Shown: positions 26,556-35,374, numbered from the stretch's first letter. The stretch is DNA of 44,532 nt from Chitinophaga ginsengisoli (GCF_003014595.1 NZ_PYGK01000028.1:1-44532), one strand, 5' to 3'. A program made the numbers and translations. Notes: a model not told the origin generated them from the letters alone.

Positions 26556-26933
26556 GTGAGAAAAGTATGCCTTTACATACTGATTATTTTTATCTGGGCC
26601 GAGAGTACCTCATTCGATCAGTTGCTGAAGCTGCCCGTGTTATTTGAACATTTCAAAGAACACCAGCTCAAGAACCGGAATGTGGACTTGCTGGAATTCC
26701 TGGCTATGCACTACTGGGGGCAGGATATGGACGACACAGATAATGACCGTGATATGCAGCTTCCCTTTAAGAAGGTGAATATCAATACGCACTATATACT
26801 TTTCGCACGTTTCACCCAGGCGCCCCGCATCATTGCTGCTGAACAAACTGTATCAAGGACTTTCACTATTTATAAGGACCAATATCATCCTGACCCGAAT
26901 CTGACCTCCCCTTTCAGACCTCCCTGTGCGTGA
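26556..26933 (+). CDS. Small exported protein leading the CzcA-type efflux operon
   Basis: A 125-residue protein. I chose GTG 26556 (VRKVCLYILIIFIWAEST) instead of the upstream ATG 26538, because that ATG lies within the promoter and the shorter form begins like related proteins in other Bacteroidota. The N-terminus is a signal peptide or single helix. LLKLPVLFEHFKEHQ and LEFLAMHYWGQD...NDRDMQLPFK are the conserved segments I recognise from small proteins found just ahead of RND metal pumps in this phylum. Their function is unknown to me. It contains several His and Asp residues that could bind metal (inference). It is followed after 102 nt by the pump gene. Confidence 0.75.
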   Translation: MRKVCLYILIIFIWAESTSFDQLLKLPVLFEHFKEHQLKNRNVDLLEFLAMHYWGQDMDDTDNDRDMQLPFKKVNINTHYILFARFTQAPRIIAAEQTVSRTFTIYKDQYHPDPNLTSPFRPPCA

Positions 26934-27035
26934 GTTGCACCCACTTATTTATTGATCTGTGTTGACATGGCAACGGTATTCCGCTGCGCGTATGTCATTT
27001 CATAGGTCTTTCCTGCAATTCATTCAACAGATATC

Positions 27036-30000
27036 ATGCTTGATAAGATTATTCAATTCTCAGTTAGAAATAAACTGGTGATTGGCCTGTTCATGTTGCT
27101 ATGGGTTATCTATGGCATCTTTGAAGTGACGCGTCTGCCTATTGACGCCGTGCCAGACATCACCAACAACCAGGTACAGATTATTACCACCGCCCCGGCA
27201 TTAGGTGCACAGGATGTGGAGCGGCTGATCACCTTTCCTATTGAACAGGCCCTCAGCAATGTGCCGCATCTGAAGGAAAGCCGGAGTATGTCGCGTTTCG
27301 GACTATCCATCATCACCGTCGTATTTGAAGATGATGCTGATATCTATTGGGCCCGTCAGCAGGTAAGCGAACGGCTGCAACAGGTGGAGATAAATGAAAA
27401 TGCCAGTAAACCAGAGCTGGCGGCCGTTTCTACCGGTCTGGGGGAGATTTACCAGTATGTACTCAGGCCGCTGAAAGGCTATGAGGGTAAGTATAGTCTG
27501 GCTGATCTGCGTACTATCCAGGACTGGATCGTCAGACGGCAACTGCTGGGGACCAAAGGCGTAGCGGAGGTCTCTACGTTCGGCGGAGAGCTGAAGCAGT
27601 ATGAGGTAGCGATCAATCCGTACCAGTTAAAGTCGTTGGGATTAACGATCAATGATGTTTTCACTGCTTTACAGAACAACAACCAGAATACCGGCGGGGC
27701 TTATATTGAAAAGGGACCGACGGTTATGTACATCCGCAGTGAGGGCCTGGCAGGGAGTATTACAGATATAGAAAATATTGTGGTAAAAAATACCGCGTCA
27801 GGAGTGCCTGTATTGATCAGGCATGTTGCCAATGTGAGAATGGGCGCGGCTACGCGCTATGGCGCCTTGAACTATAACAACACCGGAGAGGTGGCAGGAG
27901 CTATTGTGCTGATGCTGAAGGGAGAAAACTCCTCTCAGGTTATCAGGAATATCAAACAACGTATTGCAGAGATACAAAAAACATTGCCAGAAGGCTTGCT
28001 GATAGAGCCTTTCCTTGACCGTACCAAAATGGTGAATAATGCTATTGGCACGGTAGAGCATAATCTGCTGGAAGGTGCGTTGATTGTCGTTTTTGTGTTA
28101 GTGATCTTCCTCGGGAATCTGCGTGCGGGGCTGATTGTTGCGTCAGTTATTCCGCTATCGATGCTTTTCGCCATTATTATGATGAATACTTTCGGCGTAA
28201 GTGGTAACCTGATGAGCCTTGGTGCGCTTGATTTTGGGCTGATCGTGGATGGTGCGGTTATTATTGTGGAAGCAATCCTGCATCATTTGCATTTCTCCAG
28301 GGAGTATCAGCAGAAAGACAGGCTTTCTCAGGAGGATATGAACGCCGAAGTAGCGGGGTCTTCCTCCCGCATGATGAATGCTGCTGTATTTGGGCAGATC
28401 ATTATCCTGATCGTTTACCTACCTATTCTTTCACTGGAAGGTATTGAGGGTAAGATGTTCAAGCCGATGGCACAGACGGTGGCTTTCGCTATTATGGGAG
28501 CCTTTATCCTCTCACTTACTTATGTACCGATGGTGAGTTCATTATTCATCAGCAAGAAGATCTCGCATAAGCGCAATCTTTCTGATCGTGTCATGGATAA
28601 GATTGAACACTTTTATCAGCGGGTGCTGGGCCGTGCTTTGCGCTTCCGCAGAAGTGTGGTGGCCCTTGCTTTTGGATTGTTTGCCGTAGCGGTATTCATG
28701 TTTAGCCGGATGGGCGGAGAATTCATTCCGCAGCTGGAAGAAGGAGATTTTGCGGTAGAGACACGATTGCTGATTGGTACGAACCTGAGTACGACCATTG
28801 CGACTTTTCATCAGATCTCAGGGATTCTGAAAGATAAATTCCCTGAGGTGGAGCGGATCGTATCCCGTATTGGCAGTTCAGAGATCCCGACAGATCCGAT
28901 GCCTATAGATGCGGGAGACATGATTATTGTGCTAAAGGATAAATCTGAATGGACAAGTGGGGAAAGTTTTGAGGAGCTGGCATCGAAAATGTCAGCCGTT
29001 GTGCAGCAGGCCATACCAGGCGTGACACTAAGTTTCCAGTTCCCGGTACAGATGCGTTTCAATGAACTGATGACCGGTGCCAAACAGGATGTGGTATGTA
29101 AGATCTTTGGCGAGGACCTGGACCTGCTGGCGAAGTATGCAGAACAGATCGGCGCTATCAGTAAAACGGTATCCGGTACGGCTGACTGGTATGTGGAGAA
29201 GATGACGGGGATGCCGCAGGTGGTGATCCGTTATAACAGGAATGAGATCGCGAAATACGGGCTGAATATCAATGAGATCAACCGTACGGTGAATGCCGCC
29301 TTTGCAGGCGCTGCTGCGGGCAAGGTATATGAGGGCGAGAAACGTTTTGACCTGGTAGTCAGGGTCGGTAATGAAGGCAGGCGGAATATAGAAGATGTAC
29401 GCAACCTGATGATCGCCACTTCCACCGGTAGTCAGATACCGCTGTACCAGGTAGCCGCCATTGATGAAGTAGAAGGCCCTAACCAGATACAGCGGGAAGA
29501 CGCCAAACGCAGGATCACTGTCGGCTTCAATGTAAGAGGACGTGATGTACAGTCGATCGTTGAAGAATTGCAGCAAAAGATCCAACGGAAAATAAAACTC
29601 GAACCGGGATATACCATTACTTATGGTGGTACATTCGAAAACCTGCAGCAGGCGAAAAAGCGCTTGAGCATTGCGGTGCCAGTGGCATTACTGCTCATTT
29701 TTGTTATGCTGTATTTTGCCTTTTCATCTGTGAAAGAGGGCGCGTTGATCTATACAGCGATCCCGCTATCTGCGATAGGCGGCGTCTTTGCATTGGCGCT
29801 GCGGGGCATGCCATTCAGTATATCTGCCGGTGTTGGTTTTATTGCCTTGTTTGGCGTAGCGGTATTGAATGGTATTGTGCTTATTTCAGAATTCAATCGT
29901 ATCAAAAAAGAAGGAAAAGTAACTGATGCACTGCAACTGGTGATGATGGGTACGCGTAACCGTTTGCGGCCGGTATTGATGACAGCTGCGGTGGCATCAC

Positions 30001-31385
30001 TGGGATTCCTACCTATGGCCCTAAGCAACGGCGCCGGTGCGGAAGTACAACGCCCGCTGGCGACCGTTGTAATCGGAGGATTACTGACCGCTACCCTGCT
30101 GACTTTATTTGTGCTGCCGGCCCTTTATCTCTTATTCGAAGGAAAGGCTAAAATAGGACTCAATAAAGCGGCAATAATTGCGGGACTGGTATTTATCTCC
30201 ATTCCTTCCGTTAAGGCCCAGAACAGCCCTGTAAATCTCAACAAGGCTATCAACGTTGCACTGAGTCATAATCTGCAGGCCAAGAGCGCCCGCTTAAACG
30301 AACAGGCGGAGAACCTGCGGCAGAAGACGGGCGTCGACATTCCGAAAACGCAGTTCAGCGCCGACTATGGGCAGATCAACAGTATCCAGAAAGATAACCG
30401 TTTTGGCATTACGCAGTCACTGAGTTTTCCGACGGTGTATAGTCACCAGAAAAAGACACTACGGGAGAACTACCTGGCGGCACAGGCCAGAACGCAGGTG
30501 ATGGAGCAGGATATCAGGGCTGAAGTACGGCGCCTGTTCTACGACTGGATCTGGCTGCATGAGAAACAGCAGTTGTTGCGGTATGCGGACAGCATCTACG
30601 GCTTATTCGAAGAAAAGACCAATCTCCGTTTCAAAACCGGGGAGACCAATATACTGGAGAAAACCACTGCGGAATCTCACCGGCAGCAGATTGCCAATCA
30701 GCTGGAGATGCTTTCTGCAGACATGCAGATCACACTGAAGCAGTTTAATGTATTGCTGGGAGATAGTGTGTTTTATGAGCCGCAAACGGATAGTATCCGT
30801 ATTGCTTATTCCACACTGGATACGGCATTGGGACAACTGCCCCGCATACGTTCCCTGCAGCATGAATCTGCCGCAGCCCACTGGCGCTGGCGTACGGAGA
30901 AATCGAAGTTATTGCCCGACTTCTTCATCGGGTATAATAACCAGAGTATTTCAGGGATGCAGAATGTGGATGGTCAGGAGACTTATTTCAATAACAGTAA
31001 GCGGTTCAACTATGTCAACGCAGGGATCAGTATTCCCTTATTCTTTGGGGCGCAGCGTTCCCGGGCTTCAGCAGCACAATTAGACTGGCAGCTGTCGCAG
31101 CAACGAGCTGATTATGCGCTGCTGCAAACACGTACGGAATGGCAGAATGCATTGACACAGGTGCAGAAGTATGCTGCCAGCCTGCAATACTATCAGGGGA
31201 AAGGACTGGAAAATGCTGCGGCCATCATCTTTACCGCCGATAAACAGTTTGTTGGCGGAGAGATCGACTATCTGCAGTGGGTTATCCTCGTTGATCAGGC
31301 GATAGGTATCCGGAACGAATACCTTGATATGTTGAACAATTACAATCAGGCCGCTATCCAGGTGCTGAAATTGCAAAACCTTTAA
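27036..31385 (+). CDS. CzcA/CusA-type heavy-metal RND pump fused to a TolC-like outer-membrane factor
   Basis: A 1449-residue fusion. Residues 1-1040 are a complete heavy-metal RND transporter with 12 helices; TM4 carries DFGLIVDGAVIIVEAI with the conserved aspartate, and the porter domain contains QMRFNELMTGAKQDV, more like CzcA (Co/Zn/Cd) than CusA (Cu/Ag). Then KIGLNKAAIIAGLVFISIPS-VKA-Q (about 1040-1062) reads exactly like a signal peptide, and residues 1062-1449 are a TolC/OEP coiled-coil channel subunit (two helical hairpin repeats, NLNKAINVALSHNLQA start). Such fusions are known in Bacteroidota. The RND C-terminus is cytoplasmic, so the internal signal could export and release the TolC part. 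The pump works with the adaptor encoded 11 nt downstream. Confidence 0.93.
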   Translation: MLDKIIQFSVRNKLVIGLFMLLWVIYGIFEVTRLPIDAVPDITNNQVQIITTAPALGAQDVERLITFPIEQALSNVPHLKESRSMSRFGLSIITVVFEDDADIYWARQQVSERLQQVEINENASKPELAAVSTGLGEIYQYVLRPLKGYEGKYSLADLRTIQDWIVRRQLLGTKGVAEVSTFGGELKQYEVAINPYQLKSLGLTINDVFTALQNNNQNTGGAYIEKGPTVMYIRSEGLAGSITDIENIVVKNTASGVPVLIRHVANVRMGAATRYGALNYNNTGEVAGAIVLMLKGENSSQVIRNIKQRIAEIQKTLPEGLLIEPFLDRTKMVNNAIGTVEHNLLEGALIVVFVLVIFLGNLRAGLIVASVIPLSMLFAIIMMNTFGVSGNLMSLGALDFGLIVDGAVIIVEAILHHLHFSREYQQKDRLSQEDMNAEVAGSSSRMMNAAVFGQIIILIVYLPILSLEGIEGKMFKPMAQTVAFAIMGAFILSLTYVPMVSSLFISKKISHKRNLSDRVMDKIEHFYQRVLGRALRFRRSVVALAFGLFAVAVFMFSRMGGEFIPQLEEGDFAVETRLLIGTNLSTTIATFHQISGILKDKFPEVERIVSRIGSSEIPTDPMPIDAGDMIIVLKDKSEWTSGESFEELASKMSAVVQQAIPGVTLSFQFPVQMRFNELMTGAKQDVVCKIFGEDLDLLAKYAEQIGAISKTVSGTADWYVEKMTGMPQVVIRYNRNEIAKYGLNINEINRTVNAAFAGAAAGKVYEGEKRFDLVVRVGNEGRRNIEDVRNLMIATSTGSQIPLYQVAAIDEVEGPNQIQREDAKRRITVGFNVRGRDVQSIVEELQQKIQRKIKLEPGYTITYGGTFENLQQAKKRLSIAVPVALLLIFVMLYFAFSSVKEGALIYTAIPLSAIGGVFALALRGMPFSISAGVGFIALFGVAVLNGIVLISEFNRIKKEGKVTDALQLVMMGTRNRLRPVLMTAAVASLGFLPMALSNGAGAEVQRPLATVVIGGLLTATLLTLFVLPALYLLFEGKAKIGLNKAAIIAGLVFISIPSVKAQNSPVNLNKAINVALSHNLQAKSARLNEQAENLRQKTGVDIPKTQFSADYGQINSIQKDNRFGITQSLSFPTVYSHQKKTLRENYLAAQARTQVMEQDIRAEVRRLFYDWIWLHEKQQLLRYADSIYGLFEEKTNLRFKTGETNILEKTTAESHRQQIANQLEMLSADMQITLKQFNVLLGDSVFYEPQTDSIRIAYSTLDTALGQLPRIRSLQHESAAAHWRWRTEKSKLLPDFFIGYNNQSISGMQNVDGQETYFNNSKRFNYVNAGISIPLFFGAQRSRASAAQLDWQLSQQRADYALLQTRTEWQNALTQVQKYAASLQYYQGKGLENAAAIIFTADKQFVGGEIDYLQWVILVDQAIGIRNEYLDMLNNYNQAAIQVLKLQNL

Positions 31386-31396
31386 TTCAATCATTC

Positions 31397-32524
31397 ATGC
31401 GACAATATCTTTTCTTATATCTGCTGTTCGTTGCCTGTAACAGTCATACGCCTGTCCAGGAGCCAGCGGCGGAAGCATCCACCGACAGCAGCATGGTAAC
31501 GCTTACCAGCGATCAGATTAAAAATGCCGGTATTGAAACCGGATATCCCTCCACTATGGCCGTGAGTGGTGCGCTGCGTTTACAGGGGACCATTGACGTA
31601 CCACCACAGAGCACCGTGAGTGTGAGTTTTCCACTGGGGGGCTACCTGAAAAGAACAGACCTCCTGCCGGGTGCTCATATCAGCAAAGGACAGGTATTAG
31701 GCGTTCTGGAAGATATGCAGTTCATCCAGCTGCAACAGGATTACCTGCTGGCCAAAGAGAAATTCACCTTCGCTGATACGGAATATAAGCGGCAGCAGGA
31801 ATTGAATGCCAGTAAGGCGAGTAGTGATAAAGTGCTACAGCAGAGTAAGACTGAGATGGAGAGTCAGCGTATCACCATGCAGGCATTGGCGCGAAAGTTA
31901 GAGCTGATCGGGATTAATCCGGAGCACTTGCATGCGGGTAATATATCCAAGAGTGTGAATATCCTATCGCCTATCAGTGGGTTTGTGTCTAAGGTGAATG
32001 TCAATATCGGCAAATACACCTCTCCTACTGATGTGCTGTTCGAACTGGTGAATCCCAGTGATATTCACCTGGCCCTGAGTGTGTTCGAGAAGGATGTGAA
32101 CCAGTTGTCCGTTGGACAGAAGGTAGTCGCCTACAATAACGAGCATCCGGAGAAGAAATATAATGCCGAAATCCTGCTGATAAGCAAGAACCTGAATGAA
32201 GACAGGATGGCGACGGTACATTGTCATTTCCACCAGTTTGACGCTTCCCTCCTGCCGGGGATGTTTATGAATGCGGAGGTAGCGGTCAACAATGCGACTG
32301 CCCTTACTGTTAATGAAGCGGCGATCGTTCGCTGGCAGAATAATTTTTATGTGTTTGCAGATAAGGGGGGTAATAGTTTTCAAATGGTGCAGGTTACTCC
32401 CGGGAATGTGAATAATGGACAGGAACAGTTTTCGGCACCTGGGGTGGATACCAGTACAAAATTAGTGACTAAAAATGCTTATGCGTTGTTGATGAAGATG
32501 AAAAACAGCGCCGAAGAGGAATAA
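31397..32524 (+). CDS. RND efflux periplasmic adaptor (CzcB/CusB-like) lipoprotein
   Basis: A 375-residue membrane fusion protein that links the inner-membrane pump to the outer-membrane channel. The N-terminus MRQYLFLYLLFVAC has a lipobox (LFVAC), so it is lipid-anchored. Residues about 65-100 and 175-215 form the biotinyl-lipoyl-like hairpin (VSFPLGGYLKRTDLLPGAHI and NILSPISGFVSKVNV). Between them, residues about 105-170 are an alpha-helical hairpin (QLQQDYLLAKEKFTFADTEY). The beta-barrel (LALSVFEKDVNQLSVGQKV) and membrane-proximal domains follow. It starts 11 nt after the pump gene, in the same operon. Metal specificity is not decidable from this protein. Confidence 0.93.
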   Translation: MRQYLFLYLLFVACNSHTPVQEPAAEASTDSSMVTLTSDQIKNAGIETGYPSTMAVSGALRLQGTIDVPPQSTVSVSFPLGGYLKRTDLLPGAHISKGQVLGVLEDMQFIQLQQDYLLAKEKFTFADTEYKRQQELNASKASSDKVLQQSKTEMESQRITMQALARKLELIGINPEHLHAGNISKSVNILSPISGFVSKVNVNIGKYTSPTDVLFELVNPSDIHLALSVFEKDVNQLSVGQKVVAYNNEHPEKKYNAEILLISKNLNEDRMATVHCHFHQFDASLLPGMFMNAEVAVNNATALTVNEAAIVRWQNNFYVFADKGGNSFQMVQVTPGNVNNGQEQFSAPGVDTSTKLVTKNAYALLMKMKNSAEEE

Positions 32525-32554
32525 GCCTAACTATACCAGATCGTAAACAGCAAG

Positions 32555-32583
32555 CAAAGGCCCCGATTATTCCGGGGCCTTTG
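32555..32583. terminator. Bidirectional terminator between efflux operon and ung
   Basis: CAAAGGCCCC (32555-32564) pairs perfectly with GGGGCCTTTG (32574-32583) across a 9-nt loop. It lies between two convergent genes. Confidence 0.85.
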
Positions 32584-32590
32584 TAATTTC

Positions 32591-33265
32591 TTATTGCAGG
32601 CTCCAGTCGACCGGTTCTATGCCGGCTTTTGCCAGTAATTCGTTGGTTTTTGAGAAATGTTTGCACCCGAAGAAGCCTTTGTCCGCACTGAAGGGTGATG
32701 GGTGAGCAGCTTTTAATATATGATGCCTTGTAGCGTCGATCAGGACCTGCTTATCCTGCGCAAAACGGCCCCATAAGATGAAAACCACGTCCTTTTTCAG
32801 TTCAGACACCTTTCTGATCACGGCATCGGTGAAGTTCTCCCAGCCTATTTTGCTGTGGGAAGCCGGTTCATTGGCCCTTACCGTCAGCATGGCGTTGAGT
32901 AACAACACCCCATGATCTGCCCATTTTGTCAGGTTGCCACCCTGCGGGATGGGTAGTCCCAGGTCTGCCTTCATTTCCTTATAGATATTTACCAGGGAGG
33001 GCGGGGGTTTTACGCCATCCTGTACGGAAAAACACAATCCATGTGCTTGTCCGGCGCCATGATAAGGGTCCTGACCTAGCAATACGACCTTTACCTTGTC
33101 GAAGGGGGTTTTATCAAAGGCGTTGAATATCAGGTTTCCGGGGGGGTAAATGGTATTTCCGACGGCTTTTTCATGTTTGAGGGCCATGACAACCTGTTCG
33201 AAATAGCCTTTGTGAAACTCGTCTTTGAGGACTTCCTTCCAGGTAGGCTCGATTTGTACCTCCAT
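32591..33265 (-). CDS. ung: Uracil-DNA glycosylase, family 1
   Basis: A 224-residue cytoplasmic repair enzyme that removes uracil from DNA. Motif A, VVLLGQDPYHGAGQAHGLCF, holds the water-activating Asp66 and Tyr68. Motif B, HPSPFSADKGFFGCKHF near residue 190, holds the catalytic histidine and the leucine-loop equivalent (Phe in place of the more common Leu in HPSPLS). The length is normal for the family and the start ATG is well placed. It is convergent with the efflux operon and divergent from the tRNA. It is a core gene that marks the end of the conserved chromosome before the integrated element. Confidence 0.97.
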   Translation of the reverse strand: MEVQIEPTWKEVLKDEFHKGYFEQVVMALKHEKAVGNTIYPPGNLIFNAFDKTPFDKVKVVLLGQDPYHGAGQAHGLCFSVQDGVKPPPSLVNIYKEMKADLGLPIPQGGNLTKWADHGVLLLNAMLTVRANEPASHSKIGWENFTDAVIRKVSELKKDVVFILWGRFAQDKQVLIDATRHHILKAAHPSPFSADKGFFGCKHFSKTNELLAKAGIEPVDWSLQ

Positions 33266-33290
33266 AGCGTTTTATTTTTTTTGATTTATT

Positions 33291-33322
33291 TTGAATTATT
33301 AAGGGAATTTTCCATAGATTTG
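33291..33322 (+). promoter_or_regulatory. Promoter of tRNA-Arg
   Basis: TTG (33291-33293), 21 nt, TAGATTTG (33315-33322), an exact consensus about 43 nt upstream of the tRNA. Confidence 0.8.
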
Positions 33323-33365
33323 CACTCCCAAATTAAACGTTAAATATAGGAAAATTTGGGGATAT

Positions 33366-33439
33366 GGATCGGTAGCTCAGCTGGATAGAGCAGCTGCCTT
33401 CTAAGCAGCAGGTCATTGGTTCGAATCCAATCCGGTTCA
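33366..33439 (+). tRNA. tRNA-Arg (anticodon TCT)
   Basis: A 74-nt cloverleaf. The acceptor arm GGATCGG pairs with CCGGTTC (two G-U pairs), with discriminator A. The D arm is GCTC...GAGC. The anticodon arm GCTGC-CTTCTAA-GCAGC has the anticodon TCT. The T arm is ATTGG-TTCGAAT-CCAAT. CCA is not encoded. A recombinase gene lies 217 bp downstream, so the 3' half of the tRNA is the likely attachment site of an integrative element. Confidence 0.97.
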
Positions 33440-33441
33440 CG

Positions 33442-33470
33442 AAAGCGCGATGTAAGTCGCGCTTTTTTTA
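33442..33470 (+). terminator. Terminator of tRNA-Arg
   Basis: AAAGCGCGA (33442-33450) pairs perfectly with TCGCGCTTT (33457-33465) and is followed by a further run of T. Confidence 0.9.
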
Positions 33471-33545
33471 TGCAAGAAAGTTTGACTGGTGCGGGTTTCG
33501 GGGGATTTTGGATACTAAAGTAGCTTAAATGAAATCAAGTGAAAT

Positions 33546-33591
33546 GGTGCCCCATTCGGTGACCCTTTCGGTGCCTATCTTTGTGGGGCAC
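33546..33591 (+). promoter_or_regulatory. Three 12-bp repeats inside an 8-bp inverted repeat, with the integrase -7 box
   Basis: GGTGCCC, GGTGACC and GGTGCCT start at 33546, 33558 and 33570, that is at exact 12-bp steps. They are enclosed by GTGCCCCA (33547-33554) and TGGGGCAC (33584-33591), a perfect inverted repeat. TATCTTTG (33576-33583) within it matches the -7 consensus, though no -33 TTG is seen. The layout fits recombinase arm sites or an operator for the recombinase gene. Confidence 0.55.
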
Positions 33592-33656
33592 GCGGCAAAA
33601 TGATATGCTTGTAGTGGGTTTGAAGAGCGATTTTTTTAACGCTTAAATGTGACAAA

Positions 33657-35225
33657 ATGAACGTAAAGCAGAATTTGTCGGTATTAGTCTACCGCAAGAA
33701 GAAGAATCCCGCAAGCGGGATGGTATTTATTTATCTCCGGGTTACTATTGATGGGATTTCAGATGAAATAACCTCGGGGATTAAGGTCAAAGATGAACAC
33801 TGGGATAAAGAACGAAAACAGGTCACCGCCGGTGACCCGGACTACAAGAAGTATAACAAAACCCTGGAACTAATGAAGGCCGATCTCCAGCGGCATTTTG
33901 ACCTCGTACAGGCGCTACATGGCCTGGCAACCCCGAAATTGGTATTGGACTCCTACCGCTCCCCTATTAACGGTAAAGATCAACAGCAACAGAAAATTGC
34001 CAATCTGGCTTTTAGTGAACGGCTGGATGCCCTGATATGCGATTATATCAAATACTGCAGGTTTGAGAAGAAGGCGTATGAATTTGATGCGGTGCCTTCA
34101 TCAGAGAAAAGGATCATTCTTGAAGATCGACGGAATGGTATTAAAAAAAGACTGGACGCTATTACCAAAGAGGCAAATACCATCTTTGATAACAAGAGCC
34201 ATCACAAGACACTCGTTTTGGCCATCGATGAGTATCTGCTGAATTTTCTGTTGCTGGCGTTCAGCGGCAATCGTTCTCCGAATAGCCTGGAGAAAATGAT
34301 CGGCAGGAAAAATCGGTATCTCTCCTTTATTAGATACCGATATAAAGCGGATGATCTCGCTATTGAAAAGTTGGAGTATAAATTCATTGCTGACCTGTTT
34401 AATTATCTATTGGTTCAATGGGGAGTGAACGAGAATTCGGCGACCAAATACTGTCAATGCCTGAAGGAGATTATTGACCGGGCAGTGGCAAATGGTTGGC
34501 TACAGGCAAATATTTTCGGTCTGTTCAGGTGTAGTTATGTTGAGCCGGATAAGTTATGGCCAAGTATGGATGATTTTGTGACACTGCTGAACGCGGATCT
34601 GTCTAAACAAAGCTTACGGGAGATACGGGACATTAATATATTTTGCGGAATGACAGGGCTGGCCTACCAGGAAGTATTTGATCTTAGCCCTAGGGACATT
34701 GTGAAAGGCTCAGATGGGGAACTGTGGATTGAGAAAAAGCGACAGAAGACAGATGGAGATGTAAGTTTGCCTCTCCTACCGCTCGCACTAGAGATTATTG
34801 AGCAATACAAAGATCATCCATTATGTCTACGCAGGAACCGTCTCCTGCCTGTACCTACTAATCAGGCGTACAACCGAGGGATTAAAGAGATTGCGACCGA
34901 AACAGGGATTAATATCATTAACCACAGCCATCAGTGGCGATATTTCTTTGCTAATGAAGTTGTGTTTAATAATGGGGTGGATATTAAGACCACTGGGAAG
35001 ATGCTGTCGCATAAGTCGGTGAAGACGACGGAGATTTATGTTAAGGCGAATAAGAGGAAAATTAGTGAGAGTATGGGGATGGTGAAGGAGAAGCTGTTTG
35101 GAAAGGGGACAGAGTTGACTAGGAAGGAGCGGATTTTTCAATCCGATAAATTGCCTGGAAACAAAAAAACTTCAGCATTTCCAGTTCCGACTTTGCGGAT
35201 AGCCTATGTTGCGAATGACAAATAG
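33657..35225 (+). CDS. Tyrosine recombinase (integrase), Bacteroidota IntDOT-like
   Basis: A 522-residue site-specific recombinase. Residues 1-95 are an arm-type DNA-binding domain (LSVLVYRKKKNPASGMVFIYLRV). Residues about 190-310 are the SAM-like core-binding domain and about 315-475 the catalytic domain. Catalytic residues: His425 and Arg428 in HSHQWRYFFANE, His452 in MLSHKSVKTTEIYV, and the nucleophile Tyr461. The first catalytic arginine is replaced by Ala336 (TGLAYQEV), as in CTnDOT IntDOT and relatives, so this is not a sign of decay. A helical insert of about 90 residues (110-205) makes it longer than usual. It lies just after tRNA-Arg, pointing into the element, and is probably responsible for integration there. 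Confidence 0.93.
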   Translation: MNVKQNLSVLVYRKKKNPASGMVFIYLRVTIDGISDEITSGIKVKDEHWDKERKQVTAGDPDYKKYNKTLELMKADLQRHFDLVQALHGLATPKLVLDSYRSPINGKDQQQQKIANLAFSERLDALICDYIKYCRFEKKAYEFDAVPSSEKRIILEDRRNGIKKRLDAITKEANTIFDNKSHHKTLVLAIDEYLLNFLLLAFSGNRSPNSLEKMIGRKNRYLSFIRYRYKADDLAIEKLEYKFIADLFNYLLVQWGVNENSATKYCQCLKEIIDRAVANGWLQANIFGLFRCSYVEPDKLWPSMDDFVTLLNADLSKQSLREIRDINIFCGMTGLAYQEVFDLSPRDIVKGSDGELWIEKKRQKTDGDVSLPLLPLALEIIEQYKDHPLCLRRNRLLPVPTNQAYNRGIKEIATETGINIINHSHQWRYFFANEVVFNNGVDIKTTGKMLSHKSVKTTEIYVKANKRKISESMGMVKEKLFGKGTELTRKERIFQSDKLPGNKKTSAFPVPTLRIAYVANDK

Positions 35226-35330
35226 CCGTTTGTTATTACAAGCCAATTTGACAATAAGATGACTCCGTTTTCTGAAGATAGCCACCGGAGAAAATTGGTC
35301 TTCGCTATTCAGATCGTAGACTAACGCAAC

Positions 35331-35374
35331 AAGGTCCCTCAATGCTGTCGCTATGCGATACACTGAGGGACCTT
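35331..35374. terminator. Hairpin between convergent integrase and lipoprotein genes
   Basis: AAGGTCCCTCA (35331-35341) pairs perfectly with TGAGGGACCTT (35364-35374). The loop GTCGC-TAT-GCGAT can extend the helix. There is no T run, so termination is likely but unproven. Confidence 0.6.

Noticed and set aside
29028..29585. Open frame of 185 codons on the minus strand inside the efflux pump gene
   Set aside because: It lies fully within a strongly conserved RND coding region and has no recognisable motif.
33657..35225. Recombinase as a pseudogene because Arg I is missing
   Set aside because: The frame is intact, the other catalytic residues are present, and IntDOT-type enzymes naturally lack this arginine.
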